Positions 1 through 7,687 of a DNA stretch of 64,000 bases are shown here, piece after piece. The stretch spans positions 1-64,000 of the forward strand of contig NZ_JBHSBN010000004.1 of assembly GCF_042650605.1 (NCBI RefSeq). Reading direction: 5' to 3'. The stretch comes from Micromonospora_J zhanjiangensis. Its GTDB lineage: Bacteria > Actinomycetota > Actinomycetes > Mycobacteriales > Micromonosporaceae. The position numbers and the translations under genes were made by a program. Within the stretch, counting starts at the first letter, position 1; each line of letters starts with the position of its first letter. Under the pieces are notes generated by a model. It was not told where the DNA came from, ran no database searches, and worked only from the letters and a program-made list of their open reading frames with translations.

Positions 1-127
1 GCCGCCGCTGGATCACCCGCTGGAAACCCGCCCTCAACGCCTTCGACCTCGCCTTCGACGGACGCCTGTCCGCAGGCCGTAACTGACCTTCACCAATATC
101 GAGTTACACCGTTTTCTTGACACTCCC
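1..127 (+). mobile_element. 3' end of an IS256-family insertion sequence
   Basis: The window opens inside an insertion sequence. The last 27 codons of a mutator-type (IS256 family) transposase end at 86. About 40 bases later comes a terminal sequence, GTTTTCTTGACACTCCC at 111-127, of the kind that closes IS256-family elements. The following base, 128, resumes an unrelated open frame that encodes a polymorphic toxin, so 127/128 is taken as the IS/host junction. The left end, the matching inverted repeat and the target duplication lie outside the window. Boundary and family are inferred from memory of such elements. Confidence 0.65.
3..86 (+). CDS. IS256-family transposase, C-terminal end (partial)
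   Basis: Only the last 27 residues are present (RRWITRWKPALNAFDLAF, then DGRLSAGRN and TGA). The pattern RWKxALNAFxxxFDGR is characteristic of the C-terminus of IS256/mutator transposases, DDE enzymes that move the element by a copy-out mechanism. The catalytic part lies upstream of the window. The frame is fixed by this motif and closed by the stop at 84-86. Whether the complete transposase is intact cannot be judged here. Confidence 0.6.
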   Translation, partial: RRWITRWKPALNAFDLAFDGRLSAGRN

Positions 128-997
128 ATCGCCGAAGCCCTGGTCGGCAAGAAATCAAGCGCCGGTGAGGCGGCCGCGGGTTCCTGCAACAGTTTCGTTC
201 CCGGCACAAAGGTCCTGATGTCAGACGGATCGACCAAGGTCATCGAGAATGTCCGAGTCGGGGACACCGTGGTCGCGACCGATCCGGAAACCGGCGAGTC
301 CGGCGCTCGGACCGTGACCCGGGAGATCACCGGTACCGGCAGCAAGGATCTCGTCGAGATCACTGTGGTGGCGGGGGAGGGGGCCGGCGACCGTACTCCT
401 GCCGATGGCGCCACCATCACGGCCACCGACCAGCACCCGTTCTGGGTTGTCAACCTCCACAGCTGGACCGACGCCCGCGACCTCCGACCTGGCGACACGC
501 TGGTCACGCCCGACGGCGCACGAGCCCGGGTCATCGACATCGTCGCCTATGACGCCGTCGCCACCGTCCACAATCTCACCGTCGACGATCTCCACACGTA
601 CTATGTGGTAGCCGGCACAACGCCGGTCCTCGTACACAACTGTGATACGGGATCTGCGGAGAAGTTGAGGAATGCTCTAAATGCTGCTGGTGATCTGGAG
701 CCAAGCACGCCGCACTCCCCGCACCATATCGTTGCCGGCAACTCACCAAAGGCCGCTCCTGCGAGGGCGCAGCTCGACCGGTTCGGTATTGGGGTGAACG
801 ACGCCGAGAATGGTGTTTGGCTGCCGCGTAGTAGCTCGTCGCCCAATCCTACGGGTGCATCGGTGCACTCCCGGATCTATACCAATGAGTACTACAATTA
901 CGTTAACGACCTCATGGGAGGGGCCAGGAACAGGAGTGAGGCGCTGGACGTGATCAACCACGTTAGAAGGCAACTCCAAGGCGGATTCTGGCCGTAG
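128..997 (+). pseudogene. Polymorphic toxin C-terminus: Hint domain plus AHH nuclease, 5' part cut off by IS
   Basis: The frame is open from the IS junction. It has no proper start: the first ATG, at 218, lies inside the Hint domain and would remove its catalytic Cys. Residues encoded from 185 on form a pretoxin Hint (intein-like autoprocessing) domain: Cys1 in CNSFVPGTKVLM, the block around IENVRVGDTV, the TATDQHPFWV block, and the C-terminal VAGTTPVLVHNC motif where self-cleavage occurs. The rest (about 110 residues) carries PHHIVAGN and later LDRFGIGVNDAENGVWLP, the signature of the AHH superfamily of HNH-like nucleases found as toxin tips. In intact loci this module ends a long Rhs/YD or secreted scaffold that delivers the toxin to competing cells. 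Here the scaffold is separated by the IS, so delivery is probably lost while toxin and immunity remain. The original N-terminus is presumably on the far side of the IS. Confidence 0.75.
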
Positions 998-1078
998 CAA
1001 CTGCTGTGTCCGCCCCTGTCGCACGATATGCGGAGGGGCGGACCCCCCAACTTGTTGGCATCGCACACGGAGGTTCGA

Positions 1079-1540
1079 GTGTCGAGCAAACGTCAGGTGG
1101 GCGAGGCGGTCGACATCGCTCGCGACCTTGTCGGCGATGAAGTCCCTGCTGGCCCGCCTGTCCCGGCACTGACAGAGTTCGCCCGGAGGTTCGCCGCGAC
1201 AGAGTTCGATGTCCCGGGTGGCCAGGACTCGGACGGATATCTCTTTCAGTACGGGGAGGTAAACTGGCTTCCAGAACCTACCTTTGTTCTGAGTATGGTG
1301 CGACAACTAGAAGTCGTTGACACAAACGGAGAGCATGAGTCCTATGTCCAGGTGCAGTTTGAATATAGGTATTTACTGGATAGCGAGCTCAAAATGGCGG
1401 GGAACCATTCGGAGTGGTGGTTCCCTGGCGGTGTAACGCCTCTCGATTCTTGGTTGGATTCCGTGTCAAGGTCGGCGATCGGCGACCTTCTCAGAGTAAA
1501 GGAACCACAAGAATTCCTGGTCTGGATGGATCAATCCTGA
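1079..1540 (+). CDS. Candidate immunity protein for the AHH toxin
   Basis: A 153-residue acidic protein lies 81 bases downstream of the toxin tail, the classical position of an immunity gene. GTG at 1079 is preferred over the longer frame from 1028 because CGGAGG at 1068-1073 is correctly spaced before it. The sequence has no signal peptide or membrane segment. It is rich in aromatic residues (YLFQYGEVNW, NHSEWWFPGG, FLVWMD), as is common for proteins that occlude a nuclease active site. No family is recognised. Codon use and GC are lower than in the core genes to the right, matching the toxin. The function is inferred only from position; it could be an unrelated small gene. Confidence 0.55.
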   Translation: MSSKRQVGEAVDIARDLVGDEVPAGPPVPALTEFARRFAATEFDVPGGQDSDGYLFQYGEVNWLPEPTFVLSMVRQLEVVDTNGEHESYVQVQFEYRYLLDSELKMAGNHSEWWFPGGVTPLDSWLDSVSRSAIGDLLRVKEPQEFLVWMDQS

Positions 1541-1882
1541 ACGCGCTCGGATGATGGCGAGCACGCGAGCTTCATGTGGTCCCGTTGGGTCGAGTGATCG
1601 TGCTGCTTTCCTGGCGACGGGCGTGAATTCGCCAGCAAAGCGGTGGTGGCGCTCGGTAGCGACTGGTTGGCGATGTGTGTCGACTGACGCTGCGGTCTGC
1701 CTGTGTTGCCGTCACGGTTGCCGTCAAATGCTTACAACCAATGTCGATATATCGATGGAAAGTGTCTGGGATGGTGGCGGAAGCGGGATTCGGTGGCGTG
1801 CCGCGTAGCGGAGCGGCGTCGATCGCCGGGAGTCGGGTTCTGGCCTTGACCGCCCACGCGATCGTCACGGCCTCGGGAGTCA

Positions 1883-2083
1883 ATGGGAGTTGACGCGCTT
1901 GGGACTCGTGCGGCTCTGTTGCGTGGGCGCGTGCGCGGTGACGCAGTGACAATGCGAGGCCAGCTTCCGCCCTGCTCAAGGTGCAAGGGGGCGATGAACC
2001 GCATGGTCAGGGAATTGGGAGTGTCGGTTACGTATACATGGGACGGGGCCAAGGGTGCCGGAACATGGAAGGCGAAGGGTTAG
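1883..2083 (+). pseudogene. Orphan C-terminal tail of a deaminase-like toxin domain
   Basis: The frame is open from about 1850 to TAG at 2081-2083. Its second half reads RGQLPPCSRCKGAMNRMV followed by GVSVTYTW. PPCxxC followed by a helix and a Y-T-W strand is how the second zinc-ligand motif and terminal strands of cytidine-deaminase-fold bacterial toxins look. The first zinc motif (H-A/V-E) is not found upstream in any frame, so this is a fragment rather than a working enzyme. It stops two bases before the start of the Imm10-like gene at 2086, as a toxin tip and its immunity gene would. Displaced toxin tips with cognate immunity genes are typical of polymorphic toxin loci. The family assignment is tentative. 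Confidence 0.4.
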
Positions 2084-2085
2084 GG

Positions 2086-2505
2086 ATGAGGCTGACCGCC
2101 ACAGAGGTCGGGTTCTTTGAGGACTACGAGGACGAGGAGGCGCTTGAGGTAGGCGTCAGCGGGATCGACGACGCTGGCGTTCAGAGGGCATTCTCGATCC
2201 AGCGATCCACCTATGAGCCAGACGAGCAGGAAGTGCAGTCTGGAATGGACTCCTACAACGTCTCGAACGAGCAGGGGTTCACGGTTTACGACTGTCTGCG
2301 GCGCGTGCGGCTTAACGGCGCGATGCTGGACCTGGAGTTCACAGCTGAAGACGCGGAGATTCTTGAAATCTCGGCTGTCGTGGAAGTGGACCTGCGTGAT
2401 TCGGGAGTTGACATCACGAACCTGTCCATGAAGCTACGTGAGATCTTGGACTGGGGAGCCCCCGAGAAGCGACCAGAACTGATCGGACTGAACGTTTCCG
2501 AGTAG
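2086..2505 (+). CDS. Imm10-like immunity protein
   Basis: A 139-residue acidic cytoplasmic protein. The ATG at 2086 is chosen over the longer frame from 1981 because the upstream part overlaps the toxin tail and reads as low-complexity glycine. The core, GFTVYDCLRRVRLNGAMLDL followed by a helix EDAEILE and the strand VVEVDLRD, then a C-terminal helix LSMKLREILDW, resembles the Imm10 family of immunity proteins in polymorphic toxin systems (recognised from memory of the fold pattern). Its placement two bases after a deaminase-like toxin tail suggests it neutralised that toxin. It appears intact although the toxin is not, as expected for a retained antidote against sibling attack. Confidence 0.6.
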   Translation: MRLTATEVGFFEDYEDEEALEVGVSGIDDAGVQRAFSIQRSTYEPDEQEVQSGMDSYNVSNEQGFTVYDCLRRVRLNGAMLDLEFTAEDAEILEISAVVEVDLRDSGVDITNLSMKLREILDWGAPEKRPELIGLNVSE

Positions 2506-2889
2506 CCGTCTGGTGAGCGCGATTTCGAGTGTCGGGCGATGTTCGTCATTTGCCTTCCGCTCTCCGCCTCCAGATTTGGTATTGAGCGGAGGTCATTGGC
2601 TACGGGGCGCCGTGCGAATGGCTTTGATGGGGGGCGTTGCCGAGGCAGCGGCGGTGACGTCAGGTTACGCCAAGGACGGCGGTGCGTGTTCATTGAGGTG
2701 ACCTCAGCGATTTCCGGTAGATATTTGTACTCGAAGTGGGTCAGGTGCAGGGCTGCGGCGACGAGTCGCCGATTCGGCTTGGGCCGACGGTCAGGGTCCC
2801 GGTCCGTCGGGTGGCTTCGGTGATGTCGGTGCGGCCGGGAGGCGTAAGCGTCGATGTACTCCAGCAGGAGATCCGCCCGCTGGGAGCAG
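2506..2889. other. Gene-free stretch at the end of the toxin island
   Basis: No convincing gene was found. Frames on both strands are short, start poorly and have Arg/Ser-rich shadow composition. A minus-strand frame around 2700-2880 contains a plausible peptide (RADLLLEYIDAY, HLTHFEYKYLPEIAEV) without a start or family match. It could be debris of a small gene that once followed the Cys-rich gene. Confidence 0.4.
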
Positions 2890-3150
2890 TCATGCCGCCG
2901 TCGTCTCGGTTGTGTCGACCTGCACGACACCCATGTAGCACGCGCAGGGCAGGGTCGAGATGAGGTCGTAGCCGTGACCGCCGCAGCAGTCACACGGCAT
3001 CCACACGGCCCTGGACCAGGCCGTGATGCAGGCGGTGGACCGGCAGTTGTGCTGGCCGCAGTGTTGGCAGTAGCCGGCGCAGTTGAGACGCGGCGGCTGG
3101 CTCGGGCTGATCCTCGGCGCGCTGGCGGGGTTCGTGCTGGACGGCATCAT
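2890..3150 (-). CDS. Small Cys-rich (zinc-ribbon-like) protein divergent from an XRE regulator
   Basis: An 86-residue protein read from ATG at 3148-3150 (ATG 3145-3147 and a longer start at 3189 are alternatives). The C-terminal two thirds carry several Cys pairs: CAGYCQHCGQHNC, a Cys in STACITAW, CDCCGGHGYD and LPCACYMG. The CxxC-type spacing suggests two zinc knuckles. Similar small proteins occur in actinomycetes next to XRE/TPR regulators and integrative elements (from memory). It lies divergently, about 200 bases from the regulator at 3349, with a long inverted repeat between them near the regulator start. It may be regulated by that protein or act with it. The molecular function is unknown. 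Confidence 0.5.
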   Translation of the reverse strand: MMPSSTNPASAPRISPSQPPRLNCAGYCQHCGQHNCRSTACITAWSRAVWMPCDCCGGHGYDLISTLPCACYMGVVQVDTTETTAA

Positions 3151-3281
3151 AAGAATCTTTCGTGAATTGGCCCAGTGCAGCGGTGCCACTACTGAGCGAC
3201 CGGGTTCGGAAGGTTGACGCGGACCTTGTCTTCACCGACAAGACGCTTACGTCCAATGTCTGGGCAACACCGGAGAAACGG

Positions 3282-3330
3282 CAGGTGGCAGGGAGGGAAC
3301 AAGCACTTGTCCCCTCCCTGTCCCCACCTG
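3282..3330. promoter_or_regulatory. 49-base imperfect inverted repeat in front of the XRE gene
   Basis: Left arm blocks CAGGTGG, CAGGGAGGG and ACAAG (3282-3303) are mirrored by CTTGT, CCCTCCCTG and CCACCTG (to 3330) around the central CA. There is one mismatch and a three-base insertion in the right arm. CATAAT at 3337-3342 looks like a -10 box and places a transcript start at or near the ATG at 3349, suggesting a leaderless message. The repeat would then cover the -35 region, a good place for an autoregulatory operator. It could alternatively fold as a hairpin in a longer transcript. Confidence 0.6.
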
Positions 3331-3348
3331 CGGGCGCATAATTACCGC

Positions 3349-4596
3349 ATGGCGGGTCAGCTGTCGGCAGAGGACGAACGACCGACGTGGGCGCGGCGTC
3401 TGCGCGCTGAACGGACGGCCCGAGGATGGTCGCAGACCGAGGCCGTCCGATTGATGAGGTCCCACTCGACCGAGCCGTTGGCGGGCGACGCCAGCCTGCT
3501 GTGGAGCTGGAAACGGTGGGAGGCTGGCGAGGTCGAACCCGACGACTTCTACAAGAAGCTCATCGCGCGGACGTTCGGCACCGTCACCGACGCCTTCTTT
3601 CCGCGGCCGGCCCGCCGGGACGCGGACGCCGAGTTGATCGCCGGCAGTGGGATGGACACCCTGGAGATCATGTCCCGGCTTCGCGCGTCGGACGTGTCCG
3701 CGGCGACGCTCGACGCCCTGCGGATCACCGCCGATCGTCTGTGCTGCGAGTACCCGTACGCCCCGGCTGCCCAACTCCAGATGGAAGGACGGGCCTGGCT
3801 GCACCGCATCACCCGGCTCCTTGACGGCCGGATGACCCTGGCGCAGCACCGGGAAGTGCTGTCGCTGGCTGGCCTCGTCGCGCTGCTGCTCGGCTGCGTC
3901 GAGTACGACATGGGCCGTCGCCGGGACGCCGAAGTGACCCGGCGAGCCGCGCTGGCGCTCGGCGAGGAGGCCGGCAACGCCGACATCATGGGCTGGGCGC
4001 AGGAAATGCGTGCCTGGTTCGCCCTGACCCAGGGCAACTACGAGGGTGTGGTCACGGCGGCCCGGGCGGGCTGCGAAGTTGCCGGCAGTCGCAGCGTCGC
4101 GGTTCAACTCGCGGCGCAGGAGGCGAAAGCCTGGGCGCGGATGGGCGACCGGCGGAAGGTGGAGGTCGCGCTCGACCGGGGTCGATCGCTGCTCGACGTC
4201 CTGCCCCCACCCGACGACCTTGACCACCATTTCATCGTCGATCCGGCCAAGTTCGACTGTTACGCCATGGACTGCTACCGCGCGCTCGGCGAGGACCGGT
4301 TGGCGCGGATGTATTCGACAGAGGTCATCAGCACGTCGACCCGCTTCGACGGGACGTACGGCAAGCCGATGCGGGTGGCCGAGGCGAAGGTGACGCTCGG
4401 TGTGGTGGCCGCCCGAAACGGTGACGTGGACCAGGCCGTCGCGCACGGCCGGGACGCACTTGGCGGCGACCGCCAGTCGCTTCCCTCGCTTCTGCTCTGC
4501 TCGCGCGAGCTGAGCGGGGTACTCCGATACAACTTCAAGGACGCACCGGTCGTGTCCGAATACTTCGACGAGGTCGAGACACTGGCCCGCAGATGA
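3349..4596 (+). CDS. XRE-family regulator with TPR-like C-terminal domain
   Basis: 415 residues. The N-terminus (about 10-75) is a helix-turn-helix: WARRLRAERTARGWSQTEAV, then WSWKRWEAGEVEP as recognition region. From about 100 to the end the chain is a run of helical hairpins of TPR type (LALGEEAGNADIMGWAQEM, YEGVVTAARAGCEVAG), the layout of actinomycete XRE regulators that sense a ligand or peptide through the repeats. ATG 3349 is chosen because the HTH begins right after it and a -10-like box sits 7 bases upstream, whereas the longer frame from 3214 would read through the inverted repeat. It diverges from the Cys-rich gene at 2890-3150. Its target and ligand are unknown. Confidence 0.75.
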   Translation: MAGQLSAEDERPTWARRLRAERTARGWSQTEAVRLMRSHSTEPLAGDASLLWSWKRWEAGEVEPDDFYKKLIARTFGTVTDAFFPRPARRDADAELIAGSGMDTLEIMSRLRASDVSAATLDALRITADRLCCEYPYAPAAQLQMEGRAWLHRITRLLDGRMTLAQHREVLSLAGLVALLLGCVEYDMGRRRDAEVTRRAALALGEEAGNADIMGWAQEMRAWFALTQGNYEGVVTAARAGCEVAGSRSVAVQLAAQEAKAWARMGDRRKVEVALDRGRSLLDVLPPPDDLDHHFIVDPAKFDCYAMDCYRALGEDRLARMYSTEVISTSTRFDGTYGKPMRVAEAKVTLGVVAARNGDVDQAVAHGRDALGGDRQSLPSLLLCSRELSGVLRYNFKDAPVVSEYFDEVETLARR

Positions 4597-4887
4597 ATTC
4601 TGACGCTCAGCCCCGGTGAGGTGAACCTTCCTCGCCCACGCTGCCCGGCTCGCTTCCAGGTCGCGGGTTCCTGGGCCGGAAACGCCCGCCTGCAACTGGC
4701 GGGCGGCAACCCGATCCGGGCGGCTGCTGGTGGCCGCTCAGGCTGTGCCGCGCTGCTCATGACGAGGCGAAGTCGAACGCGGTTCAGCCGGGGTGCGGAG
4801 TGCCGGGTCGGCGACCCTTGCCGTCCTATCTACTTGCATCTATGCTTTAGCCGCTCCAGGACCTACCCCGCGAGGCAGTGGGTCGGA
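4597..4887. other. Gene-free leader region before the GH5 cellulase
   Basis: Roughly 640 bases separate the XRE stop from the cellulase start at 5241. No frame on either strand has a credible start or family. The only clear element is the 20-base palindrome annotated at 4888-4907. Bases 4908-5240 hold GC-rich sequence, an AGGAG ribosome site near 5226-5236 and no further gene. The promoter of the cellulase probably lies between the palindrome and 5200. Confidence 0.4.
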
Positions 4888-4907
4888 TTGTCGAAGCGCT
4901 TCGACAA
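4888..4907. promoter_or_regulatory. Perfect 20-base palindrome, LacI-type operator for the GH5 gene
   Basis: TTGTCGAAGCGCTTCGACAA is perfectly self-complementary with a central CG, the hallmark of LacI/GalR-family operators such as those controlling actinomycete cellulases. It is about 330 bases upstream of the cellulase start at 5241, so the leader is long or the site acts at a distance. It differs in sequence from the site near the GH16 gene (15460-15477), which suggests a different regulator. No LacI gene is adjacent. Confidence 0.65.
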
Positions 4908-5240
4908 CCCGTTGTGACGGGAGGCCGGCCCGTCGACCGCCTCCTCGCGCGCCCGTACGTGCTCGGTGGGCGCGTCGCCCAGGGCAGAGGGCACAGCGAT
5001 GCAGCGATCTCCGGGCCATCGCTGACGCCTCGACCGCCGGCCGGCACCACGCCCGGTGGTCACGTTGAGTGCCGACCGCGTTTGTCGCGATCCGGCGGTC
5101 ACGCGACCGGCCCCGGGTCGACCGGTCAGCAGACGATCACGCCCGCTGTGCCGACGTGTACGGCGGCCGGTTCCTCGCGGATCCGGCGACGTGCCACCGA
5201 TTGCGGCTCGAACCGTAAGACGTGAAGACAGGAGACACCT

Positions 5241-6830
5241 ATGAGATCAAGATTGAGAAAAATCCAGCTCGCGTTTCTCGCCGGCGTGTTGGCGTTCGCC
5301 GGATCCGCCGCCCTGGTGGCGAACTCCGCGTCGGCCGACAGCATGGTCCAGCTGAACGCCTCGCAACTCGTCGCCGACATGGGCGCCGGCTGGAATCTGG
5401 GCAACTCGCTTGAGGCCAGCAACAACGGAACCCCCGGCGAGACGGCCTGGGGCAACCCGGTGGTGACGCAGGCCTTCATCGACCGGGTGAAGGCGTCGGG
5501 ATTCAAGACGATCCGGATCCCGATCTCCTACCTGGGCTACATCGGGTCCGGCCCGAACTACACAGTCAATTCCTCCTGGTTGAACCGCATCCAGGAGGTC
5601 GTCAACTACGCCTACAACCGCGGCCTGTACGTGCTGATCAACATGCACGGGGACGGCTACAAGACCGTCAACGGCTCCTGGCTGATCTGCGACTCGTCCA
5701 ACCAGACGACGATCAAGGACAAGTACCAGAAGGTCTGGCAGCAGGTCGCGACCAAGTTCCAGAGCTACAGCGAGCACCTGATCTTCGAGTCCATGAACGA
5801 GGAGTTCGACGGGCAGTACGGCAACCCGACCCAGCCGTGCTACTCGAACATCAACGCCTACAACCAGGCCTTCGTCGACACGGTGCGCAGGACCGGCGGG
5901 AACAACGCCTCCCGGTGGCTGCTCGTCCCCGGCTGGAACACCAACATCGACTACACCACCGGCAACTACGGCTTCGTGCTGCCGACGGACCAGTACCGGT
6001 CCTCCTCCATCCCCGCCAACGAACAGCGGCTCATGATCTCCGTCCACTACTACGACCCCTGGGACTTCACCGGGGAGGAGAACACCACCATCACGCAGTG
6101 GGGGCCGAACGCCACCAACTCCGCCAGGAAGTCGACCTGGGGGCAGCAGGACTACATGGACGCGCAGTTGAAGAAGGTGAACACCTCCTTCGTCTCGCGC
6201 GGGTACCCGGTGTTCGTGGGTGAGTACGGTTCGATCGACAAGACGTCGTTCGACTCGACGAACAACAGGTACCGCGCGGACTACGCCCGCACCCTGGTGG
6301 CCACCGCCAAGAAGTACGGAGCGGCCACCGCCTACTGGGACAACGGCTACAACGGGCAGTACGGGTTCGGGCTGTTCAACCGGAGTGCCGTCACGGTGAC
6401 CCAGCAGGGCATCATCGACGCCATCATGAGCGCGGTCGGGACCACCCCACCGACCACGCCGCCCGTGACGACTCCGCCGACCACCCCGCCGGTGACCACG
6501 CCGCCGGTGACGACTCCGCCGCCGGCCGGCCGGTCCTGCTCGGCGTCGTACACGGTGGTGGGGAGTTGGCAGGGCGGCTTCCAGGCCGAGGTGAAGGTGA
6601 CCGCCGGTGGTTCGGCGATCAGCGGTTGGACGGTGACCTGGACGTACGCCAACGGGCAGCAGGTGACCCAGGCGTGGGGTGCGACGGTGACCGCCAGCGG
6701 CTCGGCGGTGACCGCCCGTAACGTCAGTTACAACGGTGCGATCAGCGCCGGCGGCAGCACGACCTTCGGCTTCCTGGGGTCGTCGACCGGCACCAACAGC
6801 GTCCCGTCGTTGTCCTGTACGGCCAGCTGA
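5241..6830 (+). CDS. Secreted GH5 endoglucanase with C-terminal CBM2
   Basis: 529 residues. Residues 1-32 form a Sec signal peptide (basic start, hydrophobic core, NSASA cleavage). The catalytic domain (about 37-400) has the GH5 hallmarks: MGAGWNLGNSLEA and ETAWGNP at the start, the acid/base Glu187 in ESMNEE, HYYDPWDF, and the nucleophile Glu328 in VFVGEYGS. This resembles subfamily GH5_4. A Thr/Pro linker (401-427) leads to a family 2 cellulose-binding module (about 430-529, Cys near both ends, GSWQGGFQAEV, RNVSYNGAISAGGSTTFGF). It should cleave internal beta-1,4 linkages of cellulose or related glucans outside the cell while bound to fibres. The start has an AGGAG site. A palindromic LacI-type operator lies upstream and a strong terminator follows. 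Confidence 0.9.
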   Translation: MRSRLRKIQLAFLAGVLAFAGSAALVANSASADSMVQLNASQLVADMGAGWNLGNSLEASNNGTPGETAWGNPVVTQAFIDRVKASGFKTIRIPISYLGYIGSGPNYTVNSSWLNRIQEVVNYAYNRGLYVLINMHGDGYKTVNGSWLICDSSNQTTIKDKYQKVWQQVATKFQSYSEHLIFESMNEEFDGQYGNPTQPCYSNINAYNQAFVDTVRRTGGNNASRWLLVPGWNTNIDYTTGNYGFVLPTDQYRSSSIPANEQRLMISVHYYDPWDFTGEENTTITQWGPNATNSARKSTWGQQDYMDAQLKKVNTSFVSRGYPVFVGEYGSIDKTSFDSTNNRYRADYARTLVATAKKYGAATAYWDNGYNGQYGFGLFNRSAVTVTQQGIIDAIMSAVGTTPPTTPPVTTPPTTPPVTTPPVTTPPPAGRSCSASYTVVGSWQGGFQAEVKVTAGGSAISGWTVTWTYANGQQVTQAWGATVTASGSAVTARNVSYNGAISAGGSTTFGFLGSSTGTNSVPSLSCTAS

Positions 6831-6843
6831 ACCATCCCGTGGA

Positions 6844-6882
6844 CCGAGCGGGCCGGGCGTCGCGGACGCCCGGCCCGCTCGG
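6844..6882 (+). terminator. Strong hairpin terminator after the GH5 gene
   Basis: Two perfectly complementary 18-base arms (6844-6861 and 6865-6882) flank the three-base loop GCG, 14 bases after the cellulase stop. There is no U-tract, as is usual in high-GC actinomycetes. It also lies before the end of the convergent TetR gene (6968) and may serve both. Confidence 0.85.
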
Positions 6883-6967
6883 CGCGGACATCCCGGGTTG
6901 CGGTCCAGAGCCGGCGACGCTGACCGAAGGGCAGCCGCCGCCACCGCGGTCGGCCCGACGGAATGAC

Positions 6968-7591
6968 CTACGCGGCCCGGCGTAGCTTCGCGCGCAGGGC
7001 GCGCCGGGCCACCGGGCCGAGATCGTTCATCGTCTCCACGAGCAGGGCCACCCGGTCCAGAGCGTCCAGTGCGGCACGGGCCGCCTCGGGGGCCACCCCC
7101 TCGTACAGTTCCAGGCCGATGAACGCGGCGCTCACCGCCCGGGCCAACGCTGCGGGGTCGAGCAGGCCGGCGGCCGGGGAGGTGGCCAGCAGCCGGTCGA
7201 TGGTCTGCTCGATCGGTGCCACCCACAACTCGAGTGCGGTCGCGGTGGCCTCGGCCAGTTGGGGGTCGTTCTGAGCGCCGGCGAGCATCTGTGCCAGCAC
7301 CCGCACATTGCCGTGGGCGCGCTCCTCGGCGTGCAGGTCGCGGCCCGCGGCGAGGAGTTCGCGCAGGTCGGCTACCTGGTCGAGGCGCTCGGTGAACGCG
7401 GCGACCCGGGCCCGGGTGGCCTCGACGCTGGCTGCCCGGAGCAGGTCGGTCACGCTGCCGAAATGGTAGAAGACCAGGGCCTGGCTCACGCCGGCGGTGG
7501 CCGCGATCGTCCGGGCCGAGGTGCCGGCGATGCCGTGGACGCGAATCGTCTCGATCGCCCCGTCGATCAGTCGCTGTCGCGTGTCGGCCAC
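6968..7591 (-). CDS. TetR-family transcriptional regulator
   Basis: 207 residues. The N-terminal helix-turn-helix spans about 8-53 (RQRLIDGAIETIRVHG, SARTIAATAGVSQALVFYHF). The remainder is the alpha-helical ligand and dimer domain. It is divergent from the SRPBCC/DUF4166 genes at 7688-9096, and two palindromes of the form TTGAGCG-N2-CGCTCAA fill the space between them. It is therefore likely to repress its own gene and the 7688 operon and to be released by a small hydrophobic ligand. The ligand is not predictable. Confidence 0.85.
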   Translation of the reverse strand: MADTRQRLIDGAIETIRVHGIAGTSARTIAATAGVSQALVFYHFGSVTDLLRAASVEATRARVAAFTERLDQVADLRELLAAGRDLHAEERAHGNVRVLAQMLAGAQNDPQLAEATATALELWVAPIEQTIDRLLATSPAAGLLDPAALARAVSAAFIGLELYEGVAPEAARAALDALDRVALLVETMNDLGPVARRALRAKLRRAA

Positions 7592-7610
7592 GACACCACG
7601 GTACGCAGTC

Positions 7611-7660
7611 TTGAGCGACCGCTCAAATCGGAGTAGCGTGCCGTCCTGAGCGATCGCTCA
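7611..7660. promoter_or_regulatory. Twin TetR operators between 7591 and 7688
   Basis: TTGAGCGACCGCTCAA (7611-7626) and TGAGCGATCGCTCA (7647-7660) are two copies of the same inverted repeat, centred about 35 bases apart. They lie in the 96-base gap between the TetR gene and the divergent SRPBCC gene. Identical paired sites in such a gap are typical of TetR autoregulation with control of the neighbour. Confidence 0.8.
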
Positions 7661-7687
7661 ACTTCGTACCGCGGTGCGGGAGGGGTC

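Noticed and set aside
1551..1808. An 85-residue plus-strand frame in the toxin islet
   Set aside because: Starts without a ribosome site, has random Arg/Trp/Cys composition, and matches no toxin or immunity pattern; more likely spacer debris.
2286..2993. A 235-residue minus-strand frame opposite the Imm10-like gene
   Set aside because: Covers the Imm10-like gene in antisense and reads as Arg/Ser/Thr-rich shadow; only a short stretch near 2700-2880 is protein-like and lacks a start.
3247..4695. A 482-residue minus-strand frame opposite the XRE regulator
   Set aside because: Antisense shadow with Arg/Gly/His-rich composition; the plus-strand HTH and helical repeats explain the region.
5247..7226. 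A 659-residue minus-strand frame over the cellulase
   Set aside because: Long only because high-GC sequence has few stops; low-complexity Gly/Arg/Val composition, no family, and opposite a well supported GH5 gene.
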